DNA from: Vibrio sp. 10N.261.45.E2
GTDB taxonomy: Bacteria; Pseudomonadota; Gammaproteobacteria; Enterobacterales; Vibrionaceae
Assembly (NCBI RefSeq): GCF_002875705.1
Contig: NZ_MCZZ01000130.1
Span: 83,490-147,489, forward strand
DNA length: 64,000 nucleotides
Reading direction: 5' to 3'
Part shown: in pieces, positions 44,248-53,642 of the stretch
Layout: each line of letters opens with the position of its first letter
Numbering within the stretch: position 1 is the first letter of the stretch
The notes under the pieces: generated by a model
Databases searched by the model: none
Told to the model about the DNA's origin: nothing
The model's input: only the letters and a program-made list of their open reading frames with translations
Translations under genes and position numbers: made by a program

Positions 44248-46517
44248 ACGACTTGCACCTCTAGCGCTTTCTGCTTACTGCCAACTTTCTTGAACACGCG
44301 ATACGTCACCACAAAACCACTAGCAATTGCCACCATCCACACTGCACTTGTCACCGGATGCGCAGCAAAGTTTGCTGCTTGGTAGTAGAAGGTCGCACCA
44401 AAGTAACCAAGCGCCATTGTCCAAACAGCAATAAAGCGTGCGAACGTCTGGCCAAACTCACGTACATAAGCACCCATTGCAGCAACACAAGGCGTGTAAA
44501 GCAGGATAAGAATCAAGTAAGCGAATGCAGCATGGCCAGATACAAATTTGTCTTTTAGGTTACCAAAGATAGATGAATCGACTTCTTGATCTTCAGCCAC
44601 TGAGCCAGAGTCTGATAAGTCACCCACTTCAATACCTAATGGATCTGAGTAGCTCAGACCTGATAAGTTTTCAGGAATCGTCATCACCGCTTCTTGCAAG
44701 CTTGCTGCTAAGTCAAACTCAGCTGCTTCTTCATCAGAAGGCGTTGTGTATAGGCTGTTTAATGTACCTACAACGGCTTCTTTTGCGAAAATACCGGTAA
44801 TGATACCAACCGTCGCAGGCCAGTTTTCTTCAGTAATACCAATTGGTTGGAATACAGGCGTTACAACTTGAGCCGCTTTAGACAGCACAGAGTTCTCGCT
44901 GTCTTCATTACCGAAGCTGCCGTCCATACCTAGCGAGTTCAAGAAGCTCAGGATTGCTACAACCATTACGATTGTTTTACCTGCACCCAGTACGAAACGC
45001 TTCAGTTTTTGCCACGTTTTCAGCATTACGTTTTGCACTGTCGGCAATTCGTAATCTGGCATTTCCATCACTAAGCTATCGCTGCTACCAGGGTAGATGG
45101 TGTTCTTAAGGAATAGGCCCGTAAACACAGAAGCAACAATACCCATGATGTACAGAGCAAATACCACGTTTTGTCCTGCTCCTGGGAAGAATGCAGCTGC
45201 GAACAGAGCGTATACCGGAAGACGAGCACCACATGACATAAACGGCGCCATAGATGCTGCCAATTTACGTTCACGCTCTTGGTCAAGAGTACGAGTCGCC
45301 ATGATTGAAGGTACGTTACAACCAAAACCTAGTACCAGTGGTACAAATGCTTTGCCCGGTAAGCCAATCTTCTGCATCACTTTATCAAGTACAAATGCAG
45401 CACGAGCCATGTAGCCTGAGCTTTCTAGTACCGCTAAGAATAGGTAAAGAGCTGCAATAACAGGAATAAAGGTCGCAACCGTTTGAATACCACCGCCGAT
45501 GCCATCAGCAAGTATCGTTACTAACCAAACTGGTAAGTGACCATCTAATAAATGGTGCCCACCATCAACTAATATGGCTCCAACACCAATATCGAAGAAG
45601 TCGATAAACGCACTACCGATATTGATAGAGAACATGAACATTAGGTACATGATGACGAAGAAGAAAGGAATACCGACCCATTTGTTCAAAATGAATTGGT
45701 CTGCTTTCTCTGTAAAATTACGGCTTAGTTTACCTTCGCTGCGACGAACACGTTTACAAAGGTCATGTAAGAAAGTGTATTTAGCGTCAGCGACAGCAAG
45801 GTCAATATCGAAATCAGCACCAAGACGCACACTATCAATTTCAGTGCGAATTTGTGGAGCCAGTCCATTCAATACCAAATAATCATTTTCTAAAGCACGA
45901 ATCGCTAGCGCTCGATGAGATACGTCAGCATCATCAAATTGGGATTCAATAGAAGGAATAAGCGCTTCTAAAGCGGCATCGTAATCAATAGAGATAGGAT
46001 CAAGACTCACACCTTGCACAAGCAGTTTATGTAGGCGCTCTTTAAAACGAACCACTTGGCCTTTGTCGTTTGCCGATAAGCTGAGAACTGGGCAACCTAG
46101 CTCTTTCTCAAGCGCTTTAAGGTTAATCACCTGACGTTCACGCTTTAATACATCCATTTTGTTCAACACAACGATCATTGGGCGACCCAACTCACGTAGT
46201 TGTAATGTCATGTATAAGCTTCGTTCCAGACAGCTTGCGTCGACAACATTGATGATCACATCTGCTGGATGAGTAAGCACAGCGCGAGACGCGATAGACT
46301 CATCAATGCTGTTCGCATCATTACCACTGTCTAGTGCGTAGATACCTGGCAAGTCCGTTAGCTGAAACTTATCACCTGCGTGTGAGTATAAACCCGTTTT
46401 CTTTTCTACGGTTACACCAACCCAGTTACCCACATGCTGCTTAGCACCCGTCAGTGCATTGAACAGTGTTGTTTTACCACTATTCGGGTTACCCACTGTA
46501 AGAACTTGATAATCCAT
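44244..46517 (-). CDS. feoB: Ferrous iron transporter FeoB
   Basis: 757-residue inner-membrane Fe2+ transporter with N-terminal GTPase/ATPase domain: G1 GNPNSGKTT, G3 DLPGIYAL, G4 NKMD (about 110-125), followed by a helical spacer domain and two Gate domains with about ten membrane helices, including GFGCNVPSIMATRT and SCGARLPVYALFAAAFF. Vibrio FeoB hydrolyses ATP as well as GTP. Translationally coupled with feoC and feoA. Confidence 0.97.
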   Translation of the reverse strand: MDYQVLTVGNPNSGKTTLFNALTGAKQHVGNWVGVTVEKKTGLYSHAGDKFQLTDLPGIYALDSGNDANSIDESIASRAVLTHPADVIINVVDASCLERSLYMTLQLRELGRPMIVVLNKMDVLKRERQVINLKALEKELGCPVLSLSANDKGQVVRFKERLHKLLVQGVSLDPISIDYDAALEALIPSIESQFDDADVSHRALAIRALENDYLVLNGLAPQIRTEIDSVRLGADFDIDLAVADAKYTFLHDLCKRVRRSEGKLSRNFTEKADQFILNKWVGIPFFFVIMYLMFMFSINIGSAFIDFFDIGVGAILVDGGHHLLDGHLPVWLVTILADGIGGGIQTVATFIPVIAALYLFLAVLESSGYMARAAFVLDKVMQKIGLPGKAFVPLVLGFGCNVPSIMATRTLDQERERKLAASMAPFMSCGARLPVYALFAAAFFPGAGQNVVFALYIMGIVASVFTGLFLKNTIYPGSSDSLVMEMPDYELPTVQNVMLKTWQKLKRFVLGAGKTIVMVVAILSFLNSLGMDGSFGNEDSENSVLSKAAQVVTPVFQPIGITEENWPATVGIITGIFAKEAVVGTLNSLYTTPSDEEAAEFDLAASLQEAVMTIPENLSGLSYSDPLGIEVGDLSDSGSVAEDQEVDSSIFGNLKDKFVSGHAAFAYLILILLYTPCVAAMGAYVREFGQTFARFIAVWTMALGYFGATFYYQAANFAAHPVTSAVWMVAIASGFVVTYRVFKKVGSKQKALEVQVV

Positions 46518-46739
46518 TTAGATAACCTCGATTTGTTCTGCAATGCTTTCACGAATGGCGATAGATACACCTCTCACTTCTACCTGAAGCGGATCACCCA
46601 TAGGTGCACGGCGAATAAGTGTCACCTCGGTTTTTGGCAACATACCCATGACCATCAGCTTTTTCCTTACCTCTGGTGTTAAACCAGTGAGTGCAACAAT
46701 AGAAGCCGCCTTTCCTTGCTCTAGTTGTGAGAGTTTCAT
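46518..46739 (-). CDS. feoA: FeoA family protein
   Basis: 73-residue SH3-like FeoA domain, from ATG at 46739 (MKLSQLEQGKAASIVALTG). An upstream frame extension to 46811 is rejected as it passes through the promoter region. First gene of feoABC; stop codon abuts feoB start. Motif GLTPEVRKKLMVMGMLPKTEVTLIRRAPMGDP is typical. Confidence 0.95.
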   Translation of the reverse strand: MKLSQLEQGKAASIVALTGLTPEVRKKLMVMGMLPKTEVTLIRRAPMGDPLQVEVRGVSIAIRESIAEQIEVI

Positions 46740-46760
46740 AAATACCCAATTTTCGTGACT

Positions 46761-46779
46761 GATAATGAGAAAGATTGTT
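46761..46779. promoter_or_regulatory. Candidate Fur box upstream of feoA
   Basis: GATAATGAGAAAGATTGTT matches the Fur consensus GATAATGATAATCATTATC at about 14 of 19. Located 22-40 bp upstream of the feoA ATG, where a repressor would block transcription. Iron repression of feo by Fur is known. Confidence 0.6.
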
Positions 46780-46816
46780 ATTAACGCCATGATACACATA
46801 CATGCCCACAATTCTA

Positions 46817-46830
46817 TTGTGTGAAATCAA
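46817..46830. promoter_or_regulatory. Possible FNR site upstream of feoA
   Basis: TTGTGTGAAATCAA matches the FNR consensus TTGATNNNNATCAA at 8 of 10 specified positions, 78-91 bp upstream of the feoA ATG. Would fit anaerobic activation of Fe2+ uptake. Motif-only support. Confidence 0.4.
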
Positions 46831-47032
46831 TGTTTTCGAAAATACATGCTCGTAAATTTCGTTAAAAACGTTTACGTCAAAAACGTTACTTTCAACAACT
46901 AGCGAGACCTACCCCACTAGTACAAAACCACAAAAGCACCAACAAACCTAAACTTATCAATGAGTTATGATGATGTCGGTTTTGTCATAGGTATCTGTCG
47001 TTAATTTTATAAGTAAAATAAGTACCTGGGCG

Positions 47033-47038
47033 TATAGT
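47033..47038 (+). promoter_or_regulatory. Putative -10 box of the TfoR-like sRNA
   Basis: TATAGT, one base from consensus, with no good -35 at the correct spacing. An inverted pair AGGTA (46990-46994) and TACCT (47022-47026) lies just upstream. Poor -35 plus upstream dyad suits a promoter that needs an activator such as TfoS. Confidence 0.5.
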
Positions 47039-47044
47039 TACTCC

Positions 47045-47176
47045 ATCGAAGAGAAACTCCTTCTCTTTAATTTTATTCCAGAGGTGATATGGCTTTGTCA
47101 TATCACTCCGGCAGCAAGCGAAGGTGTCCTTGGCACCCGTGGTATAGTCCCCCCGACTATACCACGATATTTTTTT
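47045..47176 (+). ncRNA. tfoR: Candidate TfoR sRNA
   Basis: In V. cholerae TfoR, encoded between feoA and tfoS, is induced by TfoS on chitin oligosaccharides and activates tfoX translation. The same position here holds a transcript-like element with consecutive hairpins: GAGAAACTCCTTCTC, GTGATATG/CATATCAC, GGTGTCCTTGGCACC, and a final perfect 10-bp terminator stem GTGGTATAGT/ACTATACCAC before a U tract (ending at 47176). The start is approximate, from the TATAGT box. The span, about 130 nt, is somewhat longer than the 102 nt reported in V. cholerae, so the true start could be downstream. Identity is by synteny and structure, not by alignment. Confidence 0.75.
47139..47176 (+). terminator. Terminator of the TfoR-like sRNA
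   Basis: Perfect 10-bp stem (47139-47148 with 47156-47165), 7-nt loop rich in C, then GATATTTTTTT. Confidence 0.88.
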
Positions 47177-47218
47177 CTTCCTCTTGTGTTACCCCAATAG
47201 CCTTTAGAAATTGCATCA

Positions 47219-47260
<42 letters not shown>

Positions 47261-47267
47261 AGAAGCA

Positions 47268-47297
47268 TAAAAAAGCCCCAACACGAATGTTGAGGCT
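47268..47297 (-). terminator. Terminator after tfoS
   Basis: GCCTCAACA, 4-nt loop (TTCG), TGTTGGGGC, then a U tract on the minus strand. Confidence 0.85.
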
Positions 47298-47339
47298 AAA
47301 GTATCTTTATTTATCTGATGGCAGAGTATCCGCTACTCA

Positions 47340-50300
47340 TTACTCTTCGTTGTTTTCAGCAAACTTAGATGGTGACATACCAAAGTGGTGCTTAAATCTC
47401 TGACTGAAATATGAAGGGTCATTAAAGCCTGAATCAAATGCCACATCTGAAATCTTCTCTCCAGCCAACAAGCGCTCGCATGCATGCTCTAGACGAACTT
47501 CATTCAAGTGTTCTTTGAAGGTCTTGTTGTAAGCCAATTTAAAACGTCTCTGTAAGCTTCTCTCAGACATAAACAAATACTTAGCAGCAGTTGCAGTACT
47601 AAATTCAGCATCAGCGTAGTTTTCACTCACAAGCTGCGACACTTTGTTCTTCCATTCTTGTTCCGCTGTCAGCTTTTGTTGTCCTGGCGTCGAAGTCGCA
47701 AGCTTAATGGTTTCAATCTGTTCAATTGTACTCGCTTCAAGGTTATCGAGTACTTGATATTCAATTGGCCACGAAAGCTGAACCTTATTTTGAGACTCCG
47801 AAACAAAGGCGTTAAGCTCGCCACCGCTTTGATTCATCAATAGAGGCAGCTTTTCAATGTTGAGGTCGGTCGACTTTCCAGTATTGTCACTCATACTTGA
47901 TGCCAATTTAGGGAAAGGCATCCCATGATCTCGAATGGTAACAACAAGATGCTCCTTAACCTCTTCAACCAGGACAACCATACTCTGCGACTTAAAGTTT
48001 CTTTTGATGATGCTGGCTACCAAGCTATTGAAAATAATATCGAGATTAAAATACAACAGGGAAACATATCGCTGCTTTGTTTCGACTTTAATATCCAGTT
48101 CAATACCGGCTTTGGCTAAGTCATCCTGCCAAGCTTTGAGCACTGCTTCCAAGATTAAAATGATATCGTAACAAACTTGCCCTTTCCCTTGAGGAGTATT
48201 ACTCAGTTGGGCTAAGCCATTTTTCAAGGTCAGAATTGGCGACTTCCCACGCTCATCATTCCAACTCGGAAGCATCGCAGCAATATGAGTAACTTCAGCA
48301 GAGAGTTCATTGGCGGTGTGAGACACAAGCGCATTCTTAACTGCTAGCTGCTTTTTAAGCTGTTGATTAGTCGCGAGTAATATCCGACTCTGGTGCCTCA
48401 ATTGATCCGTCTTCAATGCAACTTGCGCTTTTAAGTATCTGTTGGCAAAAGTTACATAGCGCGAACGCCAAAAGACTAAGATAGTCACGACACCAATCAA
48501 TAACATCAGTGAACTCGCTACAGCCCAATTTGTGAGATACCAAGGCTCAGCAATTGAAAAGCTTTGATTCGTTGACACAAAGCGGTAATGGGAGTCCTTA
48601 ACAGGTTTCACTTCCAGTGTGTAATCCCCAGGAAGAAGGTGATCGAGCGTTAATAACCCCCCTTCAAATTCACTCCAAGGTTCATCATCGTTCAGTCGAT
48701 ATTCCATCGCAGGCGCGAATGTTGCTGGCAATATGCCTAGCTTAAAGCCCATCGAAGAGCCGTAAGGAATCTCATCCAGTTCAGCCGTTTTCCCACCAAC
48801 AGATACCGTTTGTTGATCGACACTTATCTTACTCAATAAGGCTCGACTGTGAGGTGTTGTAGATACCAGTAACTCATTAGACAACGCGCTGACTACGCCA
48901 TACTTTGAACCAAAAACCAGCCTCGAAGATTGACTATCTTCACTGTAAAACAGATCACATGCCCCCGCCGCCAATTCATTGGTGATCAAACCAAATGGCG
49001 AACCAATGTGTTTATGCAGTTGTCCGTCCAACCCGTAATAACTGATACCTTTCGAAGACCCTAACCACACCCCATTATCATCACTGATCAAACAGCTCGG
49101 GCTGATATTGTCTTCAACAAGGTTTATCTCTTGAACAACAGAGCTACCATAAGGGATTCGATACACCCCATAACTACTCGCAAACCACTGAGCCCCATCC
49201 TTCGCTTTTTCAATATCGACGACTTTGCCAAACCGTTCGCTTGAACGACTAAAGCTAATTCGTTTATCAACAAAAGAATAAAAGCCATGGTCCGTACCTA
49301 TATAGACACTGCCTTGCAAACCAATATTTAAATCCGTGATTTTTGCTGGCAGAAATTTGTCTACGAGCCAATCCATTCCATAGTTTGTCAGCGCCATATT
49401 ATCTATCGACAATGAATAGAGGTTTTGTCCTGAGGTCATCCAGAGTACGTTATCCGCTTGAAGCGAAAAGTTTTCAACGTTAACTCCCTCAATCGGCCTT
49501 GGTAAATCAAGGACTTCGGGTTGAAGCGTTTCCGTATTTAAACTAATGATGCCCTCTTCGGTCGCTAACCAGATTGAAGAACCAAAGATCTCAAAGTCAT
49601 TAACGGGATTAGAGTACACACGAATTGGGTTCTCTTCACTTTTAGAGTCAACCAAGTAGAGCCCCATTGAGGACGCGACCCAAGATAACTGTTCATTGAC
49701 AGGTAATACTTTATTGACCACCACACTACTCGAGTGCATACCCATTCCGGTTAAAGGTGTTCTCGAGAAGGTCTTACTGAACAGTGAGAAATATCGGATA
49801 CCGTTGTTTGTCGCTACCCACATGCCACCCGCATGGTCGTTTATCAACGAGTATATTTTCTCACCCGGTAACGAGAAGTCTTGATTAGCGGCTTGTTCAA
49901 ATCGAGTAATTTGTCCGGTAATAAAATTGTAGCTAATGAGTCCATGTTCTGTGCCTATCCAATACTGGTCCGAAGTTTCGGCTAGTGAAAGGACATGCGA
50001 TCCTTTAACGACAATCTCTTCATCTGGATTAGTAAGATCAACAATTACCGCACCATTTAGGGTACCAATCACTAACTCACGTCGCGCATTCGAAAAATAA
50101 ACCGTCTCGATATGATTTTTTTCTGATGCGGTAATATGGGTAAACTCTTGATCCTCAGAAAGGTAAACACCAGAACTGGTCGCCAACACCCACTTTGACA
50201 ACACCCACTCCGCGTCATTAATCGCAATATCACTACTATTATTGTAACGGTACAGTTTCAGCAAAGAGTAAGTTTGGAATTCTAAAGATTGAGTGTTGTA

Positions 50301-50723
50301 GGTATAAAAATTACTGCCGTCAGTGACCCAAATATAATCGCCTGATGCACCGATATTCGCTATTTCAGCCCCTGGGCTTAGGCTGAACGCCAATTCATTG
50401 CCAATTCCAGGGCTATGTCGATACACCTCGTTATCGAAAAACGTCCAAAATTCATCATTAAGAAACGCAACTCTTTCTGAAGAAAATTGCAGCAAACTAC
50501 CTTTACGTGGGAACAGAGTTCGACCATCGTAAAAGAGTACTTTTCCATGCACACCATGAACCCATAGCCCACCTCCGGCACCTAGGTACAAGTTTTTAGC
50601 CGCAAGAAAATTCCCTTGCGCTTGAGCGGGCAAAGGATAGAAAACAGAGGGTGATGTATTTACCGCTAGAACGCTAAATGAAATGCTCATTAACATGAAC
50701 ATTTTGAAGATAATTCGATACAA
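47340..50723 (-). CDS. tfoS: TfoS-like membrane-bound chitin-responsive regulator (propeller, YYY, TM, AraC HTH)
   Basis: 1127 residues. Signal peptide (1-20); repeated Reg_prop beta-propeller blades (about 30-620, with WVATNNGI, WLATEEGI and WLGSSKGISY repeats); Y_Y_Y-like beta domain (about 640-725); one TM helix (about 731-753); a kinase-like helical region with degenerate ATPase features (about 770-1000); and a C-terminal AraC-type HTH (about 1028-1126, SERSLQRRFKLAYNKTFKEHL and SGFNDPSYFSQRFKHHFG). TfoS of V. cholerae senses chitin oligosaccharides and activates tfoR. No receiver domain is present. The TTG at 50723 is favoured because it adds the basic n-region YRIIFK; ATG at 50702 is an alternative. 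Length and layout match. Confidence 0.9.
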   Translation of the reverse strand: MYRIIFKMFMLMSISFSVLAVNTSPSVFYPLPAQAQGNFLAAKNLYLGAGGGLWVHGVHGKVLFYDGRTLFPRKGSLLQFSSERVAFLNDEFWTFFDNEVYRHSPGIGNELAFSLSPGAEIANIGASGDYIWVTDGSNFYTYNTQSLEFQTYSLLKLYRYNNSSDIAINDAEWVLSKWVLATSSGVYLSEDQEFTHITASEKNHIETVYFSNARRELVIGTLNGAVIVDLTNPDEEIVVKGSHVLSLAETSDQYWIGTEHGLISYNFITGQITRFEQAANQDFSLPGEKIYSLINDHAGGMWVATNNGIRYFSLFSKTFSRTPLTGMGMHSSSVVVNKVLPVNEQLSWVASSMGLYLVDSKSEENPIRVYSNPVNDFEIFGSSIWLATEEGIISLNTETLQPEVLDLPRPIEGVNVENFSLQADNVLWMTSGQNLYSLSIDNMALTNYGMDWLVDKFLPAKITDLNIGLQGSVYIGTDHGFYSFVDKRISFSRSSERFGKVVDIEKAKDGAQWFASSYGVYRIPYGSSVVQEINLVEDNISPSCLISDDNGVWLGSSKGISYYGLDGQLHKHIGSPFGLITNELAAGACDLFYSEDSQSSRLVFGSKYGVVSALSNELLVSTTPHSRALLSKISVDQQTVSVGGKTAELDEIPYGSSMGFKLGILPATFAPAMEYRLNDDEPWSEFEGGLLTLDHLLPGDYTLEVKPVKDSHYRFVSTNQSFSIAEPWYLTNWAVASSLMLLIGVVTILVFWRSRYVTFANRYLKAQVALKTDQLRHQSRILLATNQQLKKQLAVKNALVSHTANELSAEVTHIAAMLPSWNDERGKSPILTLKNGLAQLSNTPQGKGQVCYDIILILEAVLKAWQDDLAKAGIELDIKVETKQRYVSLLYFNLDIIFNSLVASIIKRNFKSQSMVVLVEEVKEHLVVTIRDHGMPFPKLASSMSDNTGKSTDLNIEKLPLLMNQSGGELNAFVSESQNKVQLSWPIEYQVLDNLEASTIEQIETIKLATSTPGQQKLTAEQEWKNKVSQLVSENYADAEFSTATAAKYLFMSERSLQRRFKLAYNKTFKEHLNEVRLEHACERLLAGEKISDVAFDSGFNDPSYFSQRFKHHFGMSPSKFAENNEE

Positions 50724-50809
50724 CTCTTAATCCTGAACAGCAACACTGCATGAAATTTTGGTCGCCACGATGTCTGATCGTAGCCTAGCCAAAAACTGAG
50801 TTTTTTTGT

Positions 50810-50822
50810 GATAATTATTATC
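50810..50822. promoter_or_regulatory. GATAATTATTATC palindrome upstream of tfoS
   Basis: Perfect 13-bp palindrome equal to two Fur hexamers in 6-1-6 arrangement, about 87 bp before the tfoS start. Possible Fur site, or an AT-rich coincidence. Confidence 0.35.
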
Positions 50823-50897
50823 TTTCTATTTTAGCGGAAATTAGAAAAGGAGAAAGGAGGTTTGTTATTTGTTGGAAGGTTTTATCTTAGCGGTCAC

Positions 50898-50920
50898 GAA
50901 AATGCCGCAAAAAGCGGCAT
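50898..50920 (-). terminator. Terminator after znuA
   Basis: ATGCCGC, TTTTT loop, GCGGCAT, then TTTCG on the minus strand. Stem 7 bp. Confidence 0.65.
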
Positions 50921-50970
50921 GATTCATAAATTAATGAGAATAAAGTAGAGTAAAGAATGCTCTTTATAAA

Positions 50971-51861
50971 TTACTTGCTGCTTAAGCAGCTTGTGTAGCT
51001 ATCTGTAAGTTGCTGAAGGAAATCGAAATAACTTCCACTCTTCACTACAATATCTGAACCTACTGGATCAAGCTGTCCTTGCTTAGTGTTGCTTCCACGA
51101 GTTACAGACTCGATCACTGCTGGCGTGAATTGAGGTTCAGAAAATACACATTGAACGTTGTCACGTACTAAGGTTTTTTTGATAGCAATAAGGCTTTTTG
51201 CCCCAGGTTTTCGATCTGGGCTAACAGTAAAGTGACCTAGATTATTTAACTCAAACTCTTGCTCAAAGTAGCCATACGCATCATGGAACACGTAGTAGCC
51301 TTTGTCTTTTACTGGCGCAAGTTGCTCGCGAATTGCCTGCTCTTTCTCTTTCAATGTAATCAAGAATGAATCTAAGTTCTCTTGATACGCCATTGCGTTA
51401 TCGGGATCAGATTCAATCAACTTAGCTGAGATGTATTTTGCTGCTACCTCAACTTGGTCGATGCCTAACCAGAAGTGAGGGTCATGGCTGCCGTGGTGGT
51501 GTCCTTCATGTGCATCATGGTCATGCTCTTCATGCCCGAACTCTCGCAAATTAATGCCCGGGATTTGACCAATTTCGATAACATTGTCATTAGACGCTAT
51601 AACCTTCGTCAGGAACGCTTCTAAATCAGGACCGAACCAAATAACCATATCAGCGCTATGAACTTTTTTGACATCCGACGGTTTGAGCGCATAATCGTGC
51701 GGCGAAGCATTGCTGTTCATCAACACATCCGGTTCGCTAACGCCTTGCGTTAGTTCTGTCACAATCATTTGAATTGGTTTAAAGCTTGTTAGAATAGTAT
51801 TGGCACTTGCAACACTTGGCGCTAATAGCAAAGTAGCAAGTATAAAAGATGAACGTGACAT
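50971..51861 (-). CDS. znuA: Zinc ABC transporter substrate-binding protein ZnuA
   Basis: Periplasmic Zn2+-binding protein of the cluster A-I family. 296 residues with signal peptide (1-20, ends VASA-N), metal ligand His in SPHDYALKPSDV, and a His/Asp-rich loop (residues about 107-128: HEEHDHDAHEGHHHGSH) typical of ZnuA, then HFTVSPDRKPGAKSL and CVFSEPQF. Divergent from znuCB with a Zur box between them. Confidence 0.95.
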   Translation of the reverse strand: MSRSSFILATLLLAPSVASANTILTSFKPIQMIVTELTQGVSEPDVLMNSNASPHDYALKPSDVKKVHSADMVIWFGPDLEAFLTKVIASNDNVIEIGQIPGINLREFGHEEHDHDAHEGHHHGSHDPHFWLGIDQVEVAAKYISAKLIESDPDNAMAYQENLDSFLITLKEKEQAIREQLAPVKDKGYYVFHDAYGYFEQEFELNNLGHFTVSPDRKPGAKSLIAIKKTLVRDNVQCVFSEPQFTPAVIESVTRGSNTKQGQLDPVGSDIVVKSGSYFDFLQQLTDSYTSCLSSK

Positions 51862-51900
51862 AATCCCTCGATAATAGAAAAGTAGCTTAAGCTTGAGGTA

Positions 51901-51919
51901 AATGTTACATTATAACATT
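51901..51919. promoter_or_regulatory. Zur box between znuA and znuCB
   Basis: AATGTTACATTATAACATT is an inverted repeat (AATGTTA/TAACATT) that matches the gamma-proteobacterial Zur consensus around GTTATANNATAAC. It lies in the 83-bp divergent gap, 26-44 bp upstream of the znuC ATG. One site can control both units. Confidence 0.85.
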
Positions 51920-51944
51920 AGCGAATTGCAAATGAGTTCTATTC

Positions 51945-52724
51945 ATGGATAACTTAATCCAACTAGATTCTGTGAGCGTCGAGTTTGACGGTCGAAAAGT
52001 TCTAGACAACATCTCTCTAAATATTGAGCGCGGCAGAATCACCACCCTTATTGGGCCAAACGGTGCAGGAAAGTCGACATTAGTAAAAGTAGTTCTGGGT
52101 TTACAAACCAAGTTTTCAGGCAAAATAACAAAAGCCAACAAACTGAAAATTGGTTACGTCCCTCAGAAATTAAAACTCAATGACTCACTTCCCCTTAATG
52201 TTGAACGTTTTCTGAAGCTTACTGGTAAATTCAGCCAGCAAGAAATTCTTGAAGCCTTGAAAATGGTTGGTGCTGAGCATCTACTAAAAAGCAACATGCA
52301 CCAGCTATCTGGCGGTGAAAACCAACGTGTGTTGATTGCTCGTTCATTATTAAGAAGGCCAGATCTACTGGTTCTTGATGAACCAGCTCAAGGCGTTGAT
52401 GTTCAGGGTCAAATCGACCTTTATGAGCTCATTGATTCAATTAGGCATCGGTTTGGCTGCGCTGTGTTTATGGTGTCGCACGATCTCCACCTTGTTATGG
52501 CAAAAACGGACGATGTAATTTGCCTGCACCATCACATCTGCTGCTCAGGCGCACCTGCTGATATCAAGCATCATCCGTCTTACATCGCCTTATTTGGCAC
52601 AGCAGTTCAAGAAAGTTTGGCTTTCTATCACCACCAACATGACCATCATCACCATGACTTGGCAGGGCAACCTGTCTCTGGCGATGTTCACGACTGCTCT
52701 AACCATAAACACGGACACCACTAA
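51945..52724 (+). CDS. znuC: Zinc ABC transporter ATP-binding protein ZnuC
   Basis: 259 residues. Walker [10 protein letters not shown] (about 38-46), ABC signature LSGGENQR, Walker [13 protein letters not shown], and H-loop VSHDLH. The C-terminus (about 225-259) is unusually His-rich, with [10 protein letters not shown] and HKHGHH, beyond the core ABC fold; a zinc-sensing or chaperoning role is possible. Stop and znuB start overlap by one base. Confidence 0.96.
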   Translation: MDNLIQLDSVSVEFDGRKVLDNISLNIERGRITTLIGPNGAGKSTLVKVVLGLQTKFSGKITKANKLKIGYVPQKLKLNDSLPLNVERFLKLTGKFSQQEILEALKMVGAEHLLKSNMHQLSGGENQRVLIARSLLRRPDLLVLDEPAQGVDVQGQIDLYELIDSIRHRFGCAVFMVSHDLHLVMAKTDDVICLHHHICCSGAPADIKHHPSYIALFGTAVQESLAFYHHQHDHHHHDLAGQPVSGDVHDCSNHKHGHH

Positions 52725-53509
52725 TGCTTGAGTTCCTTTTACCGTCTATCCTTGCTGGATTAGGCATTGCCCTCATTGCAGGACCTCTTGGCTCATTCGT
52801 TGTTTGGCGCAAGATGGCTTACTTCGGTGACACGCTTGCTCACGCTTCTTTAATGGGTTTAGCACTTGGCTTCCTACTAGAGATAAACCTCTACTTAGCT
52901 CTGCTTATCTGCTGTTTGATGCTGGCTGTACTGTTGGTGACCTTACAAAAACAGAAGTTGGTTGCCACCGATACACTGCTGGGTATTCTCGCACATAGTG
53001 CATTGTCACTCGGTTTGGTCGCGGTGAGCTTTCTCGATAATGTCCGTGTCGATCTGATGAGTTATCTATTTGGTGATCTGCTTGCAGTTTCGCCTACTGA
53101 CCTTGTGTTTATTTATGGTGGCGCGGCCGCTGTGGCATTAGTTTTGGCTATCTTCTGGCGTCCATTGCTATCCACCACAGTTAACGAAGATCTTGCCGCT
53201 GTAGACGGTATCAACATAGACCTGATGCGTTTGGTATTGATGTTAATGGTCGGTATCGTTATTGCGGTCGGTATGAAGTTTGTGGGTGCTCTGATTATGA
53301 CATCGCTACTGATTATTCCAGCTGCGACAGCACGTAAATTTGCTCAAACCCCTGAACAGATGGCCTTTATTGCCTCAGGTATCGGTTCTCTGGCAGTACT
53401 CGGCGGCCTTAGTCTTTCTTGGTTCTACGACACCCCGGCGGGTCCTTCTGTCGTCATCACAGCAACCGCAATGTTTATGTTATCGCAGATGGTGAAGAAT
53501 CGAGCATAG
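52724..53509 (+). CDS. znuB: Zinc ABC transporter permease ZnuB
   Basis: 261-residue integral membrane subunit, about seven to eight TM helices, starting [41 protein letters not shown], the ABC-3 family signature. Pairs with ZnuC. Followed by two copies of the ATCTCGT repeat and a terminator. Confidence 0.96.
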   Translation: MLEFLLPSILAGLGIALIAGPLGSFVVWRKMAYFGDTLAHASLMGLALGFLLEINLYLALLICCLMLAVLLVTLQKQKLVATDTLLGILAHSALSLGLVAVSFLDNVRVDLMSYLFGDLLAVSPTDLVFIYGGAAAVALVLAIFWRPLLSTTVNEDLAAVDGINIDLMRLVLMLMVGIVIAVGMKFVGALIMTSLLIIPAATARKFAQTPEQMAFIASGIGSLAVLGGLSLSWFYDTPAGPSVVITATAMFMLSQMVKNRA

Positions 53510-53520
53510 ATTTGTTTCAT

Positions 53521-53534
53521 ATCTCGTATCTCGT
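53521..53534. repeat. Two tandem copies of ATCTCGT after znuB
   Basis: Same heptamer as the six-copy array at 47219-47260; short, but the recurrence in two nearby intergenic regions is notable. Confidence 0.7.
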
Positions 53535-53564
53535 ATCTTCAATAAATTATCTTACAGCACATAC

Positions 53565-53597
53565 AAAAAAGGCTTGGTCAGTGACCAAGCCTTTTTA
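53565..53597. terminator. Bidirectional terminator between znuB and sucD
   Basis: AAAAAAGGCTTGGTCA and TGACCAAGCCTTTTTT: near-perfect palindrome. Confidence 0.92.
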
Positions 53598-53642
53598 ATA
53601 TCGTTCAGTTAACTTCTATCTTAATCGATAAAAATCAGCTGA

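Noticed and set aside
53598..53642. SdhX-like sRNA from the sucD 3' UTR
   Set aside because: The 3' UTR is short and has only the bidirectional terminator as structure; I could not see a conserved sRNA body.
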